From Sphingomonas cavernae (GTDB lineage: Bacteria > Pseudomonadota > Alphaproteobacteria > Sphingomonadales > Sphingomonadaceae): a stretch of 64,000 bases of DNA. Numbering within the stretch: the first letter of the stretch is position 1; each line of letters begins with the position of its first letter. Positions 36,664 to 51,120 of this stretch are shown piece after piece. Position numbers and translations under genes: made by a program. Under the pieces are notes generated by a model, which saw only the letters and a list, made by a program, of their open reading frames with translations, was not told the DNA's origin and did not search any database. The DNA lies in assembly GCF_003590775.1 (NCBI RefSeq), contig NZ_QYUM01000002.1, positions 992,001 to 1,056,000 on the forward strand, given 5' to 3'.

Positions 36664-37341
36664 ATGCGCGATCAGGTCCTGCGACTGACGGCTCTTTCAA
36701 AGTCCCTGCCCGGGGGCCGGAGGCTGTTCGACGGTCTGGACCTCGCACTCGGTGCGGGCGAGCATGTAGCGATCAGGGGCGAATCCGGGGTTGGCAAATC
36801 GACCTTGCTCAACATCGTCGCCGGGCTCGACACGGCCGACAAGGGCGAGGTGGTGGTGGCAGGGCGCGCCTTTGCCGGACTCGATGAGGCGGCGCGGACG
36901 GCGCTTCGCCGCGACGCAATCGGGTTCGTCTTCCAGGCGTTTCACATCCTTCCCCATCTAGACCTCGCCCGGAATGTGGCGTTTCCGCTGGTTCTCCAGA
37001 ACGCGCCCCGGGCGGCAGCGCTCGCACGTGCGGGGGAGATGCTTGACGCGGTCGGGCTGGGTGATCGTCGGCGGAGCTATCCGAAGGAGCTTTCGGGCGG
37101 TGAACTGCAGCGGGTCGCGATCGCGCGGGCGCTCGTCCACGAGCCGGCGTTGATCCTGGCCGACGAGCCGACCGGCAATCTCGATCCCGAAACCGCGCGG
37201 CAGATCATCGCCCTTCTGGGCCGCGCGGTGAAGGAGCGCGGCGCGGCGATGCTGCTGGTCACGCATTCCCCCATGGCAGCCGCGACGGCGGACCGACAGC
37301 TATTGCTGACGCCGAAGGGGCTGGTTTCCGCCGATGGCTGA
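36664..37341 (+). CDS. ABC transporter ATP-binding protein (LolD/MacB/AttE-like)
   Basis: About 225 residues from the ATG at 36664; the open frame to 36586 starts at TTG and is not family-like. Walker A GESGVGKST, Q-loop FVFQAFHILPHLDL, signature LSGGELQRVAIARA and Walker B LILADEPTGNLD are all intact. It belongs to the LolD/MacB group that drives FtsX-type permeases, which pull or push lipoproteins and other hydrophobic substrates rather than move small solutes across the membrane. It overlaps the permease gene by 8 bases, so the two form one transporter. Confidence 0.92.
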   Translation: MRDQVLRLTALSKSLPGGRRLFDGLDLALGAGEHVAIRGESGVGKSTLLNIVAGLDTADKGEVVVAGRAFAGLDEAARTALRRDAIGFVFQAFHILPHLDLARNVAFPLVLQNAPRAAALARAGEMLDAVGLGDRRRSYPKELSGGELQRVAIARALVHEPALILADEPTGNLDPETARQIIALLGRAVKERGAAMLLVTHSPMAAATADRQLLLTPKGLVSADG

Positions 37342-39892
37342 AACGGCGGCAAGCGGCGGCGCGTGGCGCTGGCTGATCGCGGGAGAGTGGCGCGCCTTTC
37401 CGGTGCGGTTCCTGGTGGCGGGGCTCGCGATTGCGATCGGTGTGGCGCTCGCCTTCGCGGTGCATGTGATCAACCGTTCGGCGGCGGATGCATTCGGCGA
37501 GGCGGTGCGAAGCGTCTCGGGCGAGGCCGATTTGCAGATCCGGGGTGCGAGCACGCTCGGGTTTGACGAAGGGCTTTACCCGAAGCTGATCGCACTCGAC
37601 GGGGTAGCCGATGCGAGTCCGGTTGTGCAGTTCAGGGCCTCGCTCGGGGAGAAAGGCGCGCCGATCACGCTGCTCGGGCTCGACATATTCAGGGTGCTTG
37701 CTGTTTCGCCAAGCCTGCTCGGTCGGCGTCAGGACGCGTCTGCGGAAGGGCGGACTTCGACGCGGCCCACCGGCGTGGACGCCGCGCTGGATCTCGACGC
37801 GCTGTACCTGTCGCGAACCGCGATGTCCCGGAATGGGCTGCGCTTTGGACAGCGGGTGCAGGTTCGCGTCGGTGCCCGGGCGCATATCTTCACCGTCGCT
37901 GGCGACCTGCCGGGCGTCGGCGACGGACAGGCGGTCGGCATGATCGACATATCGGCGGCGCAGTGGCGGTTCGACAGGCTGGGCAAGCTCGACCGGGTGG
38001 ATCTGAAACTTGCGAAAGGATCGTCGCCCGGCGCCGTCCGCCAGGCTGTCGAGGCGGTGCTGCCGGCAAGCGCAAGACTGACCGACGCGGAGGGCGAGAG
38101 CCGGCGCGGCGACAGCCTGTCGCGGGCATACCGGGTCAATCTCGACATGCTCGCGCTCGTCGCGTTGCTGACCGGTGGATTCCTTGTCTATTCGGCCCAG
38201 TCGCTGTCGGTGACCCGGCGCATGCAACAGTTCGCGCTGCTGCGCACGCTGGGCATGCAGAAGAGCGCGCTGACGGCGCAGCTTCTGGGTGAAGGTGCCG
38301 TGCTGGGTATCATTGGCTCGATTGCAGGACTCGCGCTTGGCTATCTCATCGCCGGGGCGGCACTGAAGTTCGTCGGCGGCGACCTTGGCGGAGGCTATTT
38401 CGGTGATGCGTCGCCCGAACTGCAGTTCGCGCCGACCGCTGCGATGCTGTTCCTCGCCTTCGGCATCGCGACCGCCGTCGCCGGCAGCTATGCACCCGCC
38501 CGGCAGGCGGCGGGAATCGCGCCCGCAGAGGCGCTGAAGACCGCGGGGGATCCGATCGACCCGCGCGTATCGCCGAGGTGGCTGCCCGCCTTCGTGCTTG
38601 TCGTCGCTGGCGGCGCTTTCGCGTTTCTGCCAGCAGTCAATCGGCTGCCTCTGTTCGGCTATCTCGCTGTCGCGCTGGTGCTGTCTGGAGGTGTCGCCGC
38701 GATGCCGTGGCTCGCGCGGACGCTGCTCAAGCCGCTGGCGCGGATCGACACGCGCCTGCCCTCCGTCGAACTCGCGCTCCAGCGGCTGCTTGGTTCACCG
38801 TCACAGGCGGCCACGGCTTTGGGCGGGATAGTCGCCAGCACCGGCCTGATGATCGCGATGGCGGTGATGGTGACAAGCTTCCGCGGCTCGGTCGATGACT
38901 GGCTCGAAAGCTTCCTCAGCGCAGACCTCTATGTCGCCGCTGCTTCCAATGAGGCTCTGTTTGACGCGGAGACCCAGAAGCGGCTGGCGGGTGCGCCGGG
39001 GGTGGCGGGAATCGCGTTCAGCAAAAGCGTGCCGGTGACGCTGAACCCGGAGCTTCCGTCAGTGCTCCTGGTCGTGCGGCCCGTCGGTGGGCCCGGCTAC
39101 GCGCTGCCGCTGATCGAGGAAGCACAAGGCCGCCGCGCCGGCATTCGACTGTGGCTGTCCGAACCCGCAGCGCGACTCTATGGAGTACGTGCCGGCGACG
39201 GTTTCGAACTTCCGGTCGGAGCGGAGCGGGCAAAAGGCTATGTCGCCGGCATCTGGCGGGACTATGCGCGCCAGCAAGGCGCAATCGTGATCGACACACG
39301 CGACTATGTGGCGCTGACCGGCGACGCGGTGCGCAGCGAAGCCGCGATCGAGCTTGCCCCGGGCGCGTCCGTGGCGGCCGTCCGGACAGCCATCGAGGAC
39401 AGACTGCCGCCGGGGCTTGCCGGCAGAGTCGACTTTGTCGAGCCGGGCGTGCTGCGTGTGCGCGCGCTGGCGCTGTTCGACCGCAGCTTCGCGATCACCT
39501 ATGTGCTCGAGGCGATCGCGATCCTGATCGGGCTCGCCGGCGTCGCCGCCACGATCTCTGCGCAGACGATCGCGCGGATCCGCGAGTTCGGGATGCTCCG
39601 CCACATCGGCATGACATGGTGGCAGATCGTGGCGATGCTGGCCACCGAAGGCGCGCTGCTCGGGCTCATCGGCATTGCTGCGGGGTGTGCCGTCGGGCTC
39701 GCGCTGAGCCAGATCCTCATCCATGTGATCAATCCGCAATCGTTCAACTGGACGATGGAGACGCGTATTCCCTGGACGCTGATGCTGAGCGTCGCGGCAG
39801 CTTTGATCATCACCTCGGCGGGAACGGCGGTCCTTGCCGGGCGGAGGGCCGTGTCTCGAGACGCGGTGCGCGCCGTGAGCGAGGACTGGTAA
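37334..39892 (+). CDS. FtsX-family ABC transporter permease, long fused form
   Basis: 852 residues with two FtsX-type halves in one polypeptide. Helices near residues 20-45, 270-300, 325-355 and 375-400 are followed by a second set near 415-460, 490-510, 720-745, 770-800 and 815-840, with large periplasmic domains between. SLSVTRRMQQFALLRTLGMQK and TIARIREFGMLRHIGMTWWQ are the two conserved post-helix segments. It pairs with the preceding ATPase and the following AttH-like protein, matching AttEFGH systems in which attF and attG are here one gene. The substrate is unknown. Confidence 0.9.
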   Translation: MAETAASGGAWRWLIAGEWRAFPVRFLVAGLAIAIGVALAFAVHVINRSAADAFGEAVRSVSGEADLQIRGASTLGFDEGLYPKLIALDGVADASPVVQFRASLGEKGAPITLLGLDIFRVLAVSPSLLGRRQDASAEGRTSTRPTGVDAALDLDALYLSRTAMSRNGLRFGQRVQVRVGARAHIFTVAGDLPGVGDGQAVGMIDISAAQWRFDRLGKLDRVDLKLAKGSSPGAVRQAVEAVLPASARLTDAEGESRRGDSLSRAYRVNLDMLALVALLTGGFLVYSAQSLSVTRRMQQFALLRTLGMQKSALTAQLLGEGAVLGIIGSIAGLALGYLIAGAALKFVGGDLGGGYFGDASPELQFAPTAAMLFLAFGIATAVAGSYAPARQAAGIAPAEALKTAGDPIDPRVSPRWLPAFVLVVAGGAFAFLPAVNRLPLFGYLAVALVLSGGVAAMPWLARTLLKPLARIDTRLPSVELALQRLLGSPSQAATALGGIVASTGLMIAMAVMVTSFRGSVDDWLESFLSADLYVAAASNEALFDAETQKRLAGAPGVAGIAFSKSVPVTLNPELPSVLLVVRPVGGPGYALPLIEEAQGRRAGIRLWLSEPAARLYGVRAGDGFELPVGAERAKGYVAGIWRDYARQQGAIVIDTRDYVALTGDAVRSEAAIELAPGASVAAVRTAIEDRLPPGLAGRVDFVEPGVLRVRALALFDRSFAITYVLEAIAILIGLAGVAATISAQTIARIREFGMLRHIGMTWWQIVAMLATEGALLGLIGIAAGCAVGLALSQILIHVINPQSFNWTMETRIPWTLMLSVAAALIITSAGTAVLAGRRAVSRDAVRAVSEDW

Positions 39893-40968
39893 TGCGGTGG
39901 GTCGTCACGCTGGTCCTGCTGGCACTTGGAGCAGCGTGGGGGGCGGCGCTGGCTGAGAGGAACGTAGATTATCCGACGGTCGTGCGCGGGGTCGAGTTCC
40001 GTTTCCCGCGGGATCACGGCGCGCATCCCGCATACCGCACCGAATGGTGGTATTTCACCGGCTGGCTGGAGGGCGCGGATGGCAAGCCGCTGGGCTTCCA
40101 GATCACATTCTTCCGCTCGCGACCCTCTACCGACCCGGCAAATCCAAGCGCGTTCGCACCGAAGCAGGTCGTCTTCGCGCACGCGGCGCTCTCGGATCCC
40201 ATCAAGCGCAAGCTGATCCACGACCAGCGAACGGCGCGGGCGGGCTTCGGGATCGCCGGGGCTGCAGAGGCCGATGCGAACGTGGTGCTTCTCGACTGGA
40301 ACCTTGTGCGGACAGCAGACGGCGTGTTTCGCGCGCGCACGCCGGCGCGGGATTTCTCGCTCGACCTCGCGCTGGCGCCGACGCAGCCGGTGATGGCCAA
40401 CGGCGACAGAGGCTATAGCCGCAAGGGACCGCGACCGGAGCAGGCGAGCTATTACTATTCCGTGCCGCAACTGGCGGTGTCGGGCACGGTCATAAAGGAT
40501 GGAAGGCGAATTGCGGTGACCGGGCGCGCCTGGCTCGATCGGGAATGGTCTTCCACACTGCTCGATCCCGTAGCGGTGGGCTGGGATTGGGCTGGTCTCA
40601 ACCTCGACGATGGCGGCGCGCTGATGGCCTTTCAGATACGCGGGCGTGACGGGCGCGCGGTCCATGCGGGCGGCACGCTGCGGCGGGCGGACGGGAACAA
40701 GATCATTCTCGCGCCGGAAGACGTCCGCTTCGTGCCGCGGAGGCGCTGGCGATCGCCGCAGACCGGTGCCGTTTATCCGGTCGAGGCCGATTTTATTGTG
40801 CGGTTGCCCGAAGGGGTACGTCGCTTTCCGCTGAAACCGCTGTTCGACGCCCAGGAACTCGACGGGCGTGCGAGCGGCATGCCCGTTTATTGGGAAGGGG
40901 CCGTTTCGACGCCGGGCGGGCGTGGCTATCTGGAGTTGACGGGATATGCCGACGCTCTCCGGCTATAG
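39892..40968 (+). CDS. AttH/CrtC-like secreted lipocalin-domain protein
   Basis: 358 residues. The signal peptide is MRWVVTLVLLALGAAWGAAL. The mature N-terminus has the family signature YRTEWWYFTGWLEG, then GFQITFFRSRP and FAHAALSD, followed by YYYSVPQLAVSG and RAWLDREWSS: the two beta-barrel lipocalin-like domains of the AttH/carotenoid 1,2-hydratase (CrtC) superfamily. It is not a carotenoid gene by context. Its ATG overlaps the permease stop (TAATG). It is inferred to bind the hydrophobic substrate handled by the ABC transporter in the periplasm. Confidence 0.9.
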   Translation: MRWVVTLVLLALGAAWGAALAERNVDYPTVVRGVEFRFPRDHGAHPAYRTEWWYFTGWLEGADGKPLGFQITFFRSRPSTDPANPSAFAPKQVVFAHAALSDPIKRKLIHDQRTARAGFGIAGAAEADANVVLLDWNLVRTADGVFRARTPARDFSLDLALAPTQPVMANGDRGYSRKGPRPEQASYYYSVPQLAVSGTVIKDGRRIAVTGRAWLDREWSSTLLDPVAVGWDWAGLNLDDGGALMAFQIRGRDGRAVHAGGTLRRADGNKIILAPEDVRFVPRRRWRSPQTGAVYPVEADFIVRLPEGVRRFPLKPLFDAQELDGRASGMPVYWEGAVSTPGGRGYLELTGYADALRL

Positions 40969-41009
40969 CGAATATCCGCTTCGTGCTCGACCAGCCGGCG
41001 GGCGTCGAC

Positions 41010-42653
<1,644 letters not shown>

Positions 42654-42728
42654 GATCCTGATCCCTGTTTTTCGAGTTCGTTCCCGGCGCGGGTATCGGC
42701 TGAAAAACGGCCGAGCACGCCACCGGAA

Positions 42729-43016
42729 TCAGCCGATAATTCCGAAAACGTCGCTTTCCTTCATGATGATCAGATCTTCGCCGTCGATCTTGACCTCTGT
42801 TCCCGACCATTTACCGAACAGGATCCTGTCGCCCGCCTTGACGTCGAGCGGGGTCACCGTGCCGTCCTCGGCCTTGAGGCCGGCACCGGCGGCGATGACT
42901 TCGCCTTCCTGCGGTTTTTCCTTGGCGGTATCGGGAATGATGATCCCGCCCGCCGTCTTGTCCTCGGCTTCGATCCGGCGGACGAGCAGGCGATCATGCA
43001 ATGGGCGGAAGGTCAT
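42729..43016 (-). CDS. groS: 10 kDa co-chaperonin GroES
   Basis: 95 residues from [19 protein letters not shown] at 43016; the longer frame upstream includes the CIRCE region. The mobile loop is [19 protein letters not shown], and the C-terminus is [11 protein letters not shown]. It caps the GroEL ring. First gene of the groSL operon. Confidence 0.98.
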   Translation of the reverse strand: MTFRPLHDRLLVRRIEAEDKTAGGIIIPDTAKEKPQEGEVIAAGAGLKAEDGTVTPLDVKAGDRILFGKWSGTEVKIDGEDLIIMKESDVFGIIG

Positions 43017-43093
43017 GGTGAAGCTGTCCTCTCGCTGGGCTGCTCCGATCCGTCGTTTTCGCAAAGGATAGCCGGTGCTGCTGAAAAGGTTGT

Positions 43094-43120
43094 TTAGCAC
43101 TCTCTGGGCGAGAGTGCCAA
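43094..43120 (-). promoter_or_regulatory. CIRCE operator (HrcA binding site)
   Basis: Read on the - strand: TTGGCACTC, nine bases, GAGTGCTAA. This is the CIRCE inverted repeat with the single change from consensus commonly seen in alphaproteobacteria. It sits 78 bases upstream of groS, so groSL is expected to be repressed by HrcA and released on heat stress. hrcA is not in the window. Confidence 0.95.
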
Positions 43121-43154
43121 TGAACCGCGCACCAGGCCTTGGCGTGTCTCAGTT

Positions 43155-43904
43155 TCAACCCCGTATCTTGCGCGTGAGCGGCACAAAGCGCACCGCGATG
43201 ATGAATCGCTCGACCACCTTGCCGCGTGCGTCCTTGGTGATCAGCATCAGCCGCTGGGTGGAATGCGATGGTCCAACAGGAATCACCATTCGCCCGCCCG
43301 GCTTCAACTGATCCACAAGCGGTTTGGGAATATGCGGTGCGCCGGCGGTGACGATGATACCGTCGAACGGTGCATGCCCGGGCCATCCGGCATAGCCGTC
43401 GCCATGCCTGACGGCGACATTGGCATAGCCCAGGCGGGTGAGCGTCGCCGCCGCCTGTCGCGCCAGAGGCTCGACGATCTCGATCGAATACACCCGGCCG
43501 ACAAGACGCGAGAGTATTGCCGCCTGATAGCCCGAGCCAGTTCCGACCTCCAGCACGACCTCTCCCTTTTTCGGGCGGAGCAGGTGGGTCATCAGCGCGA
43601 TCAGAGACGGCTGCGAGATCGTCTGACCCTCGCCGATCGGCAGCGGATAGTTCCGATAGGCTTCAGCCCGCCGGTCAGGCGGAACGAACAGGTGCCGTGG
43701 TACCGCGCGCATAGCGGCGAGCACTGCGGGGTTGGCGCTTTCGCCAATCGGACGCCCATAGTTGCTGATCGAGTCCACGAGCCGCGCGCGTTCTGCGGCG
43801 AAGCGCCGTTCCTGCTCCGGCTCTCCGGCGGCAGGAGCCTTAGTCGGGGATAGCGGTGTGACGGCGAGAAAAAGGATGGCGAACAGCGCCTCGAGCCGTT
43901 TCAT
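43155..43904 (-). CDS. pcm: Protein-L-isoaspartate O-methyltransferase, with N-terminal signal peptide
   Basis: 249 residues. The PCMT core is clear: VPRHLFVPPDRRAEAYRNYP, SQPSLIALMTHLLR, the SAM motif VLEVGTGSGYQAAIL, and FDGIIVTAGAPHIPK. These enzymes methylate isoaspartyl residues to start their repair. Residues 1-25 (MKRLEALFAILFLAVTPL ... APA) look like a Sec signal peptide, so this copy may be exported, which is odd for a SAM-dependent enzyme, though signal-bearing PCMT homologues are frequent in proteobacteria. Its ATG overlaps the stop of the upstream permease gene. Confidence 0.9.
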   Translation of the reverse strand: MKRLEALFAILFLAVTPLSPTKAPAAGEPEQERRFAAERARLVDSISNYGRPIGESANPAVLAAMRAVPRHLFVPPDRRAEAYRNYPLPIGEGQTISQPSLIALMTHLLRPKKGEVVLEVGTGSGYQAAILSRLVGRVYSIEIVEPLARQAAATLTRLGYANVAVRHGDGYAGWPGHAPFDGIIVTAGAPHIPKPLVDQLKPGGRMVIPVGPSHSTQRLMLITKDARGKVVERFIIAVRFVPLTRKIRG

Positions 43905-45271
43905 GATGCGTTCTCCAGCGGGACTGATCGACGATCGATGAACAGAAGCATCAGCGCACCAGCAGCCACGACGACCGCACCGACAAGGGCGCCGACGCCC
44001 GTATAGGCAAGGCTTGAATATAGGAGATAAGCGCTTGTGAGGCAGAAAAGTGCGGGTATGGCGGGGTAGAGCGGAACCCGGAATGGCCGCTCGATCTCGG
44101 GTTCGCGTCGCCTGAGCACGAACAGGGCCAGCCCAACCGCCAGAAAGAAGAGCCAGAAGGCCGGCGCCGTATATTCGACCGCCAGCCGGAAGCCGTCTCG
44201 CGCGAAAGCCCCGAACCCGACCAACAGCAGCGCAGCGCCGCCCTGAACGAGCAGTGCGTTGGCTGGCGTGCCTTTTTCCGACCGCCAGCGACCGAGAAAG
44301 GCAAGGCGCGGAAAGTCCCGGCCAAGTGCAAAGGCCGAACGTGCGCCGGTGAATGCTGTCGCGTTCGCCGATGTGAGCGCGGCTACGGCGACGGCGACGC
44401 TGATGGCCGCCGCTGCGTCAGGACCCCAGGCCCGTCGCAACAGATCGGCCGCCACCGCGTGTGATCCGGCGGTGCCGGCGAGCCCCAGCGCACGCAGATA
44501 GGCGAGGTTTACCAGCAGGTAGATCGCCATGATCAGGGCAAGGCTGCCGATAAGCACGGGCATGATGCGCCGCCGCGCTTCGCGCAGCTCGGCCGAGAGA
44601 TAGGCGGACTCGCTCCAGCCCCCATAGGTCAGGAGAACGAACACCAGCACGAGTCCGAGCGAGGTCTCGCCCGGGGGCGGTGCTGCCGCCACGGCCTTCG
44701 GGGCAATCAATAGCCCCGCGACGATCACCAGCCCCAGCCCGAGCAGTTCGAGCGCTGTCAACCAGAGTTGGGTGCGGCATCCATGTGTCACGCCGGCCCA
44801 GTTGATCGCGGTGATCGCGGCAACCGCTGCTGCGGCATGGATCGAAGCCGAATGACGCCCAAGCGGGAGGATCTCGGAGGCGTAATCGCCGTAGACATAG
44901 GCGAGCAACGCCAGTGACCCGGTCTGGATGATCGTCAGCCTCGACCAGCCGTAGAGGAAGGCGAATCGGCGCCCGAAGGCGCGGCGGAGAAAATGATATT
45001 CACCCCCGGCATGCGGAAAGGTCGAAGCCAGCTCCGCGTAGCACAATGCGCCAATCATCGAGATCACGCCGCCGAGCAGCCAGGTGAGCATCATCGCCTC
45101 GCCATCCGGCGATTGTGCGGCAACAAGTGGTGGCGTCCGGTAGATCCCCGCGCCGACCACGACGCCGACCGTCAGGGCCACGGCTTCGCGGACCCCGAAG
45201 CTGGGTCGGGGAGACGCGGTGCGGTCGGATCGCCCTGGCCGCTTTCTGCCGAAGCCCTGCTTCGCAGCCAT
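43901..45271 (-). CDS. APC-family amino acid permease
   Basis: About 456 residues from the ATG at 45271 (GGGAA lies roughly 9 bases upstream); a GTG-initiated frame runs 31 codons further. The signature of amino acid/polyamine/organocation permeases is at the first helix: VGVVVGAGIYRTPPLVA. About twelve hydrophobic helices follow, with SESAYLSAELREARR after helix 6. It should take up or exchange an amino acid across the inner membrane. Its stop overlaps the PCMT start (ATGA), so the two are coupled. Confidence 0.9.
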   Translation of the reverse strand: MAAKQGFGRKRPGRSDRTASPRPSFGVREAVALTVGVVVGAGIYRTPPLVAAQSPDGEAMMLTWLLGGVISMIGALCYAELASTFPHAGGEYHFLRRAFGRRFAFLYGWSRLTIIQTGSLALLAYVYGDYASEILPLGRHSASIHAAAAVAAITAINWAGVTHGCRTQLWLTALELLGLGLVIVAGLLIAPKAVAAAPPPGETSLGLVLVFVLLTYGGWSESAYLSAELREARRRIMPVLIGSLALIMAIYLLVNLAYLRALGLAGTAGSHAVAADLLRRAWGPDAAAAISVAVAVAALTSANATAFTGARSAFALGRDFPRLAFLGRWRSEKGTPANALLVQGGAALLLVGFGAFARDGFRLAVEYTAPAFWLFFLAVGLALFVLRRREPEIERPFRVPLYPAIPALFCLTSAYLLYSSLAYTGVGALVGAVVVAAGALMLLFIDRRSVPLENAS

Positions 45272-45389
45272 GCGCGGTGCTTCCCTGAGACTGCGGTCGA
45301 ACTCACTCGGAACGCCCGGTTGTAACCGGCGCAGCCGCTCCGAGCGAGGTCGGATCTGATCCACGGCCTTACATCATAGTCTTATAGGC

Positions 45390-45410
45390 TGGATATGGAT
45401 GACATATCCA
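45390..45410. promoter_or_regulatory. Palindrome between gyrB and the permease gene, candidate operator
   Basis: TGGATATG and CATATCCA are perfect 8-base arms with a GATGA spacer, about 120 bases upstream of the permease start on the - strand and 54 bases after the gyrB stop. It may be a regulator site for the permease operon. A second short inverted pair, CTGTAG/CTACAG at 45435-45455, lies next to the gyrB stop. Confidence 0.4.
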
Positions 45411-45463
45411 ATCAGGCATGGGCTCGCCTTCTAACTGTAGGATGGTTCTCTACAGACCAGGCG

Positions 45464-49097
<3,634 letters not shown>

Positions 49098-49214
49098 GCG
49101 GGCCTTCTAGAACAAGGCATGGCGCGGCTCAAATGCCGGCGAAATCCGCTGCAGATCATTGCGATTGTGGCAAAAGCCGTGGCATTATGTTCCTCCCCAT
49201 CGAAAGGACAAGCC

Positions 49215-49742
49215 ATGCCGCACGATCCTTCGTCCCTCCGGTTCCTTTGTCCGCTCCTTCTGCCGCTCGGCATAGCCGCGCTCGCGTTGCCTGCGGCTGC
49301 GCAAACACCGCCTAGCAAGCCCCAGACTGCGGAAGACGCGGCAAAGTCGATCGTCACCGATCCGCTCGAGGACACCAATATCCAGGGCAAGAAGATCCCG
49401 GCAGCACTCTCGCGGATCGGCGACAATCCCTATTCGCGCAGCGGCACGCAAAGCTGTCAGGCGATCGCGAGCGCGGTGACCGAACTCGACGGCGCATTGG
49501 GCCCCGACTTCGACGAGCCCCCTGCGTCAGGTCCCAGCACGGACGCCAAGGCGATCAGCACCGCCAAGGACGTCGCCTTCGGCTTCATACCGGGACGCGG
49601 GCTGATCCGTGAAGTCTCCGGCGCCAACAAGGCCGAGCAACGCTACAATCACGCGGTCTATGCAGGGCTTGCGCGGCGCGCGTTCCTGAAAGGCATGGGC
49701 GCGCAGCGCGGCTGCAAGGCGCCGGCCGCGCCACGGAGCTAG
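49215..49742 (+). CDS. Secreted hypothetical protein
   Basis: About 175 residues from the ATG at 49215, with AAGGA 7 bases upstream; the open frame to 49119 is not favoured. A Sec signal peptide ends LALPAAAQTPP. The mature part is small and Ala/Gly-rich with two cysteines (TQSCQAIASAVTELDGALGP and a final RGCKAP) and the segment FGFIPGRGLIREVSGANKAEQRY. I do not recognise a characterised family. It sits on the + strand between recF and dnaN, facing dnaN, and its end is 19 bases from the dnaN stop. Confidence 0.75.
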   Translation: MPHDPSSLRFLCPLLLPLGIAALALPAAAQTPPSKPQTAEDAAKSIVTDPLEDTNIQGKKIPAALSRIGDNPYSRSGTQSCQAIASAVTELDGALGPDFDEPPASGPSTDAKAISTAKDVAFGFIPGRGLIREVSGANKAEQRYNHAVYAGLARRAFLKGMGAQRGCKAPAAPRS

Positions 49743-49761
49743 GGTCTGATCGGTTGAGCCT

Positions 49762-50874
49762 TCAGACGCGCATCGGCATCAGCACGTAGAGCGCCGGCGC
49801 CTTGTCGTTCTCGCGAATCAGCGTGGGGGCGGCAGCGTCGGCGAGATGGACCTCGACCGCATCGCCCTCGATCTGGCCGAGGATGTCGAGCAGATAGCGC
49901 GCGTTGAAGCCGATTTCGAAGCCCTCGGAGACGTACTCTCCGGGCACTTCCTCAGCCGCGGTGCCGTTCTCGGGACTTGTGACCGAAAGCGTGATTTTGT
50001 CGCGCTCCAGCGCCATCTTCACAGCACGCGTCTTTTCGGTGGCGATCGTGGCAACGCGGTCGACGCCTTCCTCGAAGCTGCGCGGGTCGATCTTGAGCAT
50101 CTTGTCGTTGCCCGTCGGGATCACGCGGCTGTAGTCGGGGAAGGTGCCGTCGATCAGCTTGGACGTAAGCACTGCGGTGCCCAACCCGAAACGGATCTTG
50201 GTCGGCGACAGCGAAACCTCGACCGAGCCGTCGACTTCGTCGAGCAGCTTGCGCAGTTCGGCAACGCATTTGCGCGGAATGATCACATCGGGCATGCCCT
50301 CGGCGCCGTCTGGGCGCGGCACGGTGACGCGCGCGAGACGGTGGCCATCGGTCGCCGCAGCCTTGAGCACGGGCTGCGCCTCGTCCGAAACGTGCCAGAA
50401 GATGCCGTTCAGATAATAGCGCGTCTCTTCGGTCGAGATCGCAAACCGCGTCTTGTCGATGATCTGGCGGAGCGTCTGCGCGGGCAATTCGAAGCGCGTC
50501 GGCAGCTCACCTTCGGCGATCACGGGGAAGTCATCGCGCGGCAGTGTCGCGAGGTTGAAGCGTGCGCGGCCGGCATTGATCTGCATCTTGCCTTCGGACG
50601 CCGCGAGCTCGACCTGGCTTCCCTCGGGCAGCTTGCGTGCGATGTCGAACAGCGTGTGCGCCGAGACGGTGGTCGCGCCCGCCTGATCCACCGCGGCCGA
50701 AACGCTCTCGACGATCTGGAGATCAAGATCGGTTGCCATCAGCCGAATCGCGCCGTCGGCGCTCGCCTCGAGCAGAACGTTGGAGAGGATGGGGATGGTG
50801 TTGCGCCGCTCGACCACCGATTGCACGTGGCTGAGGCTCTTCAAGAGCGTTGCGCGTTCGATCGTCGCCTTCAT
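49762..50874 (-). CDS. dnaN: DNA polymerase III subunit beta (sliding clamp)
   Basis: 370 residues in three clamp domains: MKATIERATLLKSLSHVQSV and NTIPILSNVLLEAS at the start, then LPARTLR-like segments (LPAQTLRQIIDKTRFAIS), and the C-terminal VLMPMRV. It forms the ring that tethers the replicative polymerase. No dnaA gene or clear DnaA-box cluster is beside it in the window. Confidence 0.97.
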   Translation of the reverse strand: MKATIERATLLKSLSHVQSVVERRNTIPILSNVLLEASADGAIRLMATDLDLQIVESVSAAVDQAGATTVSAHTLFDIARKLPEGSQVELAASEGKMQINAGRARFNLATLPRDDFPVIAEGELPTRFELPAQTLRQIIDKTRFAISTEETRYYLNGIFWHVSDEAQPVLKAAATDGHRLARVTVPRPDGAEGMPDVIIPRKCVAELRKLLDEVDGSVEVSLSPTKIRFGLGTAVLTSKLIDGTFPDYSRVIPTGNDKMLKIDPRSFEEGVDRVATIATEKTRAVKMALERDKITLSVTSPENGTAAEEVPGEYVSEGFEIGFNARYLLDILGQIEGDAVEVHLADAAAPTLIRENDKAPALYVLMPMRV

Positions 50875-50956
50875 GTCCTAACCCCCGGGGACTCTTGGAT
50901 CTGGTTGAACGGGGCACGGCCGCACCCCCATTGGTTCACCCTGCATCCTTAACAAG

Positions 50957-50997
50957 AAAAAGGGCCGGAGCAAGCGGCTCCGACCCGTTCTTTTTCG
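50957..50997 (-). terminator. Rho-independent terminator of the outer-membrane protein gene
   Basis: On the - strand the sequence reads GGGTCGGAGC, a five-base loop, then GCTCCGGCCC followed by TTTTTC. The single C/A mismatch on the + strand becomes a G-U pair in the - strand RNA, which supports termination in that direction. It lies about 135 bases after the stop of the gene at 51121-51690. Confidence 0.75.
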
Positions 50998-51120
50998 TCG
51001 TCCCGGCACGGCCCGGAATCATGCTGTCCTATTCGGTGACCCGAAAACGTGCAGAGCGGCGAAGCGAGGCCGGACCGATATAAGGGATATCGGACCCGGC
51101 ACCGTATTATCGGCACTTCG

